Origin: Halarchaeum grantii
GTDB lineage: Archaea; Halobacteriota; Halobacteria; Halobacteriales; Halobacteriaceae
Assembly (NCBI RefSeq): GCF_014647455.2
Contig: NZ_BMPF01000004.1
Coordinates: 62,001 to 126,000, forward strand
Direction: 5' to 3'
Length of the DNA: 64,000 bases
Under the pieces are notes generated by a model. That model was not told the origin of the DNA. It searched no databases and saw only the letters and a list, made by a program, of their open reading frames with translations. Shown piece by piece: positions 59,910 to 64,000 of the stretch. Every line of letters begins with the position of its first letter. Position 1 is the stretch's first letter. Made by a program: the position numbers and the translations under genes.

Positions 59910-60320
59910 ATGGCTTCGGAACAACGCAGGAAGACACGAGCAGCGGATCACGCAGGAACTACCCCCGACGATGAGGCGCCGTGGGCGGACCTCGAGATGG
60001 CGGTTCCGACCGACCGGGATCACGCGTCGGTCGTCGCCCTCGTGGAGTGTGCCCTCGTCGAACTCACGCACGAGACCGTGGGCGCCGTCTTCGTCGCCCA
60101 CCAGGTCGGGCGGTCGACGCGGACGCAGTCCGTCGCCCGCGACGACGTCGGTGAGCAGTTCCAGAAGCGGCACGTCGACGACCCGTTCAAGACGAGCGCA
60201 TCACCCAGCTCACGCGGTCGGCATCGACACGAACCGACGGGCTGCGGACCGAACGGGAACCGGCCCCAGCTTCACCGGCAAATCGGGGATGCCCTCGAGA
60301 CCCCCCGACCGTCGGCTTAA
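59910..60320 (+). pseudogene. Paralog of the 48627 gene, probably frameshifted
   Basis: Start MASEQRRKTRAADHAGTTPD; VVALVECALVELTHETVGAV and STRTQSVARDDVGEQFQKRH match the 140-aa paralog. After DDPF the frame turns into low-complexity sequence, whereas a neighbouring frame reads DERITQLTRSASTRTDGLRT, which fits the paralog's EESVRQLTVQDELVARL. A one-base loss near 60190 (TTCAAGACGAG) explains this. The product as read (136 aa) has an abnormal C-terminus. It ends inside the fourth TTAACCAAC repeat. Confidence 0.6.
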
Positions 60321-60357
60321 CCAACAACTCTGTGTTCCCCGTCGAAGCGTTGGTTAA
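60317..60357. repeat. TTAACCAAC inverted repeat, copy 4
   Basis: TTAACCAAC (60317-60325), 23 nt, GTTGGTTAA (60349-60357). It lies about 116 nt before the TFB start. Confidence 0.85.
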
Positions 60358-60404
60358 CACCTCGGCGCCGTCGACGTCGGAGTTGCGTCGACAGCTGTCC
60401 AGTT

Positions 60405-60430
60405 TGTCACCCCCGAGAGGGGTGCGGGGC
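60405..60430 (+). promoter_or_regulatory. GTCACCCC...GGGG motif, copy 3
   Basis: GTCACCCCCGAGAGGGGTGC then GGGGC, ending about 43 nt before the TFB ATG. Confidence 0.5.
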
Positions 60431-60472
60431 GCGCTGCATCGGCGTCGCCGCGAGAAGGTGACACTGATGACG

Positions 60473-61393
60473 ATGAGCGAGATCTACGATCGTGATTTCG
60501 ACGAGGACGTCCAGTGCGGTCCAACTGATCCCTGTCCCGAGTGTGGTGGGCAGGTCAGAACGAACACGGCCGAAACCGTCTGTGACGACTGTGGCCTCAT
60601 CATCGGCGAGCAGGCAATCGACCGCGGGCCAGAGTGGCACGTCGACGAGGGCGCCGACACGGCGAAGCGAACCGGCGCGGCACTCACGCCCGCCCGCCAC
60701 GATCGCGGCCTCTCGACGGAGATCGGGACGCACCAGGACGCGAACGGTAACACCCTCTATGGCGAGACGCGTCGCCGCCTGTCCCGGCTCCGCCGTGAAC
60801 ACGCACGCAGTCGCTGGCGATCCAAACAGGAACGCAACCTCGGGCATGGCCTGACAGAGATCCGGCGGATCGCGAGTGCACTCGGCCTGAGCGACTCGGT
60901 ACGCGATCAGGCGTGTCAGCTGTTCCGAACGGCGCAGGACCAGCACCTCCTCCCCGGGCGATCGATCGAGGCGATGGCGGCCGCGAGCGTGTACGGCGCC
61001 TGTCGGTGCAACGGGCAGTCGTGGCTCATCGCCGACGTGGCGCCGATGGCGCAGGTCGGACAGGAGCGTGTTGCGAACGCCTATCGCGTGCTCAACGAAG
61101 AGCTGGGGTTGCCGACATCGCCTATCCAGCCGACACAGTTCGTGCCGCGGCTGGCGTCCGAGCTGGGGTGTACAGATGCCGTCCGACGACGGGCAGAGCA
61201 GCTTGCTGAGCAGGCCATCGACGCCGGCGTCACAACCGGGGTACATCCCGCAGGCTTCGCTGCTGGGTGTCTGTACCTGGCGGCGTGTGCCCACGACGCC
61301 CCGTTGACGCAAGCCGATGCGGCAGCGGTGGCGGACGTGACGGTTGAGACCGTTCGAAGCCATCGCGATCGGCTGCTCTCCGTTGTGGAGTAG
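60473..61393 (+). CDS. tfb: Transcription initiation factor B (306 aa)
   Basis: Archaeal TFB recruits RNA polymerase to TBP-bound promoters. The N-terminal zinc ribbon is CPECGGQ...CDDCGLI (about residues 17-38), followed by the B-reader/linker region (DRGPEWHVDEG, TGAALTPARHDRGLSTEIG). Two cyclin repeats follow: LTEIRRIASALGLSDSVRDQ to EAMAAASVYGACRCNG, and QFVPRLASELGCTDAVRRRA to GFAAGCLYLAAC. Haloarchaea carry many TFBs, and this is an accessory copy. ATG 60473 or 60467 (MTMSEIYD). A TTAACCAAC repeat and a GC-rich motif lie in its upstream region. Confidence 0.92.
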   Translation: MSEIYDRDFDEDVQCGPTDPCPECGGQVRTNTAETVCDDCGLIIGEQAIDRGPEWHVDEGADTAKRTGAALTPARHDRGLSTEIGTHQDANGNTLYGETRRRLSRLRREHARSRWRSKQERNLGHGLTEIRRIASALGLSDSVRDQACQLFRTAQDQHLLPGRSIEAMAAASVYGACRCNGQSWLIADVAPMAQVGQERVANAYRVLNEELGLPTSPIQPTQFVPRLASELGCTDAVRRRAEQLAEQAIDAGVTTGVHPAGFAAGCLYLAACAHDAPLTQADAAAVADVTVETVRSHRDRLLSVVE

Positions 61394-61839
61394 GCGAGAT
61401 ACGCTTTCGAACTTCAGGACCCCTGTTGACGGAAGGAGGCTGACATCCTCACACGACTGAAGTCGTGGATTCCACGGTCACAGACCGTGCCCCGACCTCG
61501 GGAGGTTCCACACTCGTGTAAACTACCCCACTCTACTCCCTTGGCGTGGTCCGAGGGAGCAAAGCTCTCTCGGCATCACGAGACGGCTTTCGTGGTCTCG
61601 AACGACTCCACGCTTCGGTCATTGAGGGTGTCGTCAGAACGCGTCGCGTTCTGATTGCTAACTAGAAATCGGAGATCCCTGATGATGGGGCTTTGCTGTG
61701 GGCTCCCGGCAATCAGTCTCCAGCAGTAGGCAGGTGCGTCTCCACTCCCCGACGTGGGCGAGGAGTGAAGTTTGTGGTGTTGCTTTCGAGCGTACTACGT
61801 CCCGGCGTTCTTCGCGACGGTGGAGGCCACATTCACCGG
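61394..61839. other. Intergenic region with relic IS605-type hairpins (446 bp)
   Basis: No gene supported. Adjacent perfect 7-bp stems lie at 61452-61467 (CACGACT-ga-AGTCGTG) and 61473-61489 (CACGGTC-aca-GACCGTG). The context TGACATCCTC before and TTCC after the first stem resembles the left end of the TnpB element in reverse. Confidence 0.5.
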
Positions 61840-62424
61840 CTACCCGTCCATCTCGTCCTCGAGGAACGCGGCGAGGGTATCGGAGAGACGGACGAGATAC
61901 GTCGTCCCCCACGTCGCGACGAGTACGGCGCCCACCGCGTTGAACAGCATGTCCGTGATCGTGTCGTCGATGCCGCGCTGTGCGAGCACGGCCTCGACGC
62001 CGAGATGGCGGGCGCTCTGATCGGCGAAGAACTCCAGTATCTCCCAGGCGACGCCCATCGCTACGACGAACACGATCGTGAACGCGAACATCGCCCACGG
62101 CGGGAGATACACTGACGGGACGTGGAGGTGGATCACTCGGAGCGTCGTGTACCCTGCGGCGGCGATGACGGTCGCCGAGTAGAGGTGCGTGAGGGTATCC
62201 CACTGCGAAAGCACGTCGTACAGGCCGACGGTGCCTAGGGCGTGGAGGAACACGGCACTCGTGATCCACAACGCGAGTCCCGGTTCGATCGGGATGCCGT
62301 AGTCGCGCTCAAGCACAGCGGGCAGGAACGTGATTCCGAGCATCGTCCCGGCGTTGACCAGCAGCGGGAGCTGACGGGTCCAGAGCCCGTAGAGGAACAC
62401 GAGACCGAGCATGGCCTGCATCAC
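61840..62424 (-). CDS. YjdF/DUF2238-like membrane protein (194 aa)
   Basis: About six membrane spans. The conserved blocks are WDTLTHLYSATVIAAAGY, AWEILEFFADQSARHLG and RGIDDTITDMLFNAVGAVLVA, with the D-T-x-T-H and D-T-x-x-D motifs typical of this family. Function unknown in archaea. Start MMQAMLGLVFLYGLWTRQLP. It overlaps the end of the upstream membrane-protein gene by 4 nt, so the two are translated together. Confidence 0.8.
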   Translation of the reverse strand: MMQAMLGLVFLYGLWTRQLPLLVNAGTMLGITFLPAVLERDYGIPIEPGLALWITSAVFLHALGTVGLYDVLSQWDTLTHLYSATVIAAAGYTTLRVIHLHVPSVYLPPWAMFAFTIVFVVAMGVAWEILEFFADQSARHLGVEAVLAQRGIDDTITDMLFNAVGAVLVATWGTTYLVRLSDTLAAFLEDEMDG

Positions 62425-63122
62425 CGCCGCGATTCGTCGTTGGCGCGCCGTCGAGAGGCTGAGCCGATCACTGATGAGCGCAGCTTGGGGGTCTCAGTCG
62501 GCGGCGTGTCCTCCGCAGCGATCCGGGAGTCGGGCGATCCGGGTGTGCGCTGGAAGTACCGGTAGAAGGCGACGCCGGCGACGACGCCCGCGACGGCGAC
62601 GGAGAGGAACTCGATCATCACCGCCCTGTTGATCGCCATTCCCGATCGACCGTCGAGCAGGAACGACGTCCCGAGCAGGACGTCAGCGCTCCAGCGGAGG
62701 ATCTGGCGGACGCTGGCCACCGCCAGCGTGACTAGGACCGTCAGCACGACGCTCAGCCACGGAACCAGCCGGAGGTCCGTGAACAGGTGGAGTTCGACCA
62801 CGAACAGCAGTCCCAGCGTGGCCGTCGAGAGGCTCGGAACGATCGCCGTCGCCGGACCGCTCGGGATGAACACCTGCCAGAGCAGGGGGAGACAGATCAG
62901 GCCGAGGAACTGCCACGGTGGCACGACGGTGGGGTCGCGAAACGCGACGGCAGGTGCCAGGACGATGGCGATAGCGATGATAGTCAGTAGTGTCGCCCCG
63001 TACTGACCGGTCGACACGTCACGGGCGAGAGCACCGATCAGTACTGCGACGAACAGCCATGACAGTACGGTATTGGCCGTCGAGTTCGTAAAGAGCGCCG
63101 CGAGCCTGTCGGTCTCCGCCAT
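62421..63122 (-). CDS. Membrane protein coupled to the YjdF-like gene (233 aa)
   Basis: Start MAETDRLAALFTNSTANTVL at 63122 is preferred over a longer frame from 63176. Five or six hydrophobic spans are visible, for example TLLTIIAIAIVLAPAVAF, PWQFLGLICLPLLWQVFIP and VMIEFLSVAVAGVVAGVAFY. The C-terminal tail is basic and disordered (KLRSSVIGSASRRRANDESR). It looks like the YjdF-type N-terminal partner but no family is certain. A relic hairpin lies upstream (63192-63211). Confidence 0.72.
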   Translation of the reverse strand: MAETDRLAALFTNSTANTVLSWLFVAVLIGALARDVSTGQYGATLLTIIAIAIVLAPAVAFRDPTVVPPWQFLGLICLPLLWQVFIPSGPATAIVPSLSTATLGLLFVVELHLFTDLRLVPWLSVVLTVLVTLAVASVRQILRWSADVLLGTSFLLDGRSGMAINRAVMIEFLSVAVAGVVAGVAFYRYFQRTPGSPDSRIAAEDTPPTETPKLRSSVIGSASRRRANDESRR

Positions 63123-63181
63123 GGGCGACGGGTCGTTCGGCTGAGTGCCGATTAAGCGTTCTGCCGAAGACGACACCCCAC

Positions 63182-63216
63182 TTGACCTCCTCCCACCCCT
63201 GAAGAGGTGGGGTTCC
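63182..63216 (-). repeat. Relic IS605-type terminal hairpin, second copy
   Basis: TTGACCTCCTCCCACCCCTG with AAGAGGTGGGGTTCC; the stem CCCACCCCT/AGAGGTGGG has one mismatch. It has the same frame sequence (TGAC-TCCTC, TTCC) as the hairpin at 61441-61473. Confidence 0.5.
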
Positions 63217-63228
63217 GCTCGCTACGTG

Positions 63229-64000
63229 TCAGAACAGGCCGGGAACCAGAACGTACGTCAGCAGCATCCCGAACAGGCCGGCGAAGACGGCGAACAGCGC
63301 CATCGGGACGATCGCTTTCCGCAGGAGGTCGCCTTCACGCCCAGTGATTCCAACGACGCCACAGATAGCGGCCACGTTCAACACCGAGACCATGTTTCCG
63401 AGGCCGCCGCCGACGTTCTGCAGGCTGACGGCGATCACCCGGGAGACGCCGACCGTCTCGGCGGCGTTGTACTGGAGTACGCTGAAGAGGATGTTTGAGG
63501 ACGTGTTGCTCCCCGTCATGAACGAGCCGATAGCGCCGATCCACGGCGAGATGAGCGGGAGCAGGCCGCCGGCGCCCATCGCGAGCGCGCGGCTGAGTGC
63601 CTCCATCATGCCGAGGAGGTCGGCGGTGTTCGTCTGCGACTGAATCATTATCTGTGTCATCGAGACGGCGATAATGAGCGTGAGGGCGGCCGGAGCGATC
63701 TGCTGGATCGACCGTTGCCACGCTGCCCCCATCTGTGTGGTGTCCATCTTGTGAAGGAAGCCGGTGAGGATCGCGATGGGGATGAACGGCATCGTTCCGG
63801 GGAGATAGAGGTACTGAAGAGTGTATCCGAGTTCAGTACCGAGGATCGAGTCGAGACCGACGGAGAAACTCTGGATCCAGTCGAGGACGGCGACGCCGGC
63901 GACGGTGAGGTCCGGCCACCGCGTGACGAGCAGTGCGAGCGCAACGAGCAGGTACGGCGTCCACGCCAACAGCACAGACATCTCCTTTTTGGGTTGGTCA
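63229..64000 (-). CDS. L-lactate permease family (LctP), C-terminal half, partial
   Basis: The frame is open to the window edge (upstream residues DQPKKE before MSVLLAWTPYLLVALALLVT), so the 5' half is outside. Conserved LctP blocks are seen: LPGTMPFIPIAILTGFLHKM, GGLLPLISPWIGAIGSFMTG followed by SNTSSNILFSVLQYNAAET, and SLQNVGGGLGNMVSVLNVAA. LctP proteins are proton symporters for lactate or glycolate with about 14 spans. The visible 257 residues fit the second half, with the C-terminus LLTYVLVPGLF intact. Confidence 0.9.
   Translation of the reverse strand, partial: DQPKKEMSVLLAWTPYLLVALALLVTRWPDLTVAGVAVLDWIQSFSVGLDSILGTELGYTLQYLYLPGTMPFIPIAILTGFLHKMDTTQMGAAWQRSIQQIAPAALTLIIAVSMTQIMIQSQTNTADLLGMMEALSRALAMGAGGLLPLISPWIGAIGSFMTGSNTSSNILFSVLQYNAAETVGVSRVIAVSLQNVGGGLGNMVSVLNVAAICGVVGITGREGDLLRKAIVPMALFAVFAGLFGMLLTYVLVPGLF

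Noticed and set aside
1-64000. tRNA, rRNA and a plasmid replication initiator gene
   Set aside because: I found no cloverleaf or rRNA-like stretch and no Orc1/Cdc6 or RepH-type protein among the translations, so the replicon type is inferred only from accessory genes.

Overview
The window reads as part of a haloarchaeal (class Halobacteria) plasmid, megaplasmid or integrated element. It is GC-rich with strongly acidic proteins, has TATA-like boxes about 25-30 nt upstream of leaderless starts, Tat-type lipoprotein signals, an archaeal TFB, archaeal PriS/PriL-type primase proteins and several haloarchaeal IS types. I see no rRNA, tRNA or CRISPR array, and no recognisable Rep/Orc1 initiator.

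Left part (1-16.3 kb), mobile and metal-related. A tyrosine-integrase remnant abuts the first of two related IS4-superfamily copies. Between 2.8 and 16.3 kb an MFS transporter gene is split in two: its C-terminal half lies at 2822-3488 and its N-terminal half at 15696-16329. The intervening 12.2 kb has similar inverted ends and an 8-bp target duplication. It carries a transposase, small membrane proteins, a CPBP protease, a Zn/Cd-type P1B ATPase, a CDF transporter and an atypical second P1B ATPase. Nested in it (13424-15629) is an IS5-type element carrying two passenger genes, an acetyltransferase and a SpoIIAA-like protein, with its own inverted repeats and 8-bp duplication.

Middle part (16.4-33.1 kb), sulfur and redox. 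This holds three single-domain rhodaneses, a DsrE2-like protein, TusA, two rhodanese-metallo-beta-lactamase fusions of persulfide-dioxygenase type, a split YeeE/YedE sulfur transporter and two TauE/SafE permeases. It also holds an SDR, a second DsrE gene cut by a TnpB element, a winged-helix regulator, thioredoxin with its reductase, and a multicopper oxidase. Together they look like uptake, trafficking and oxidation of sulfane sulfur. A short AT-rich motif recurs at several of their promoters.

Conjugation-like operon (33.4-46.9 kb). Nine genes lie on one strand, mostly with stop/start overlaps: a small secreted two-TM protein, a surface protein, a lipoprotein, a polytopic VirB6-like protein, a PrgI/VirB4-N-like protein, a VirB4-type ATPase, a very large VirD4/HerA-like ATPase, and a PriS-like/PriL-like primase pair.

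Right part (47-64 kb), plasmid accessory genes. These include a Fic/Doc protein, small haloarchaeal plasmid proteins, an HTH-PIN pair, an RHH-RelE toxin-antitoxin pair, an RPA-like OB protein, a detached copy of the PriL Fe-S domain, TFB, a YjdF-like membrane pair and a partial lactate permease. An unrecognised lower-GC cassette (56.7-59.3 kb) encodes winged-helix, PLD-like and zinc-ribbon proteins. Four copies of a precise inverted repeat (TTAACCAAC, 23-24 nt, GTTGGTTAA) and a duplicated regulatory-motif/gene/repeat cassette are the most distinctive unexplained structures.
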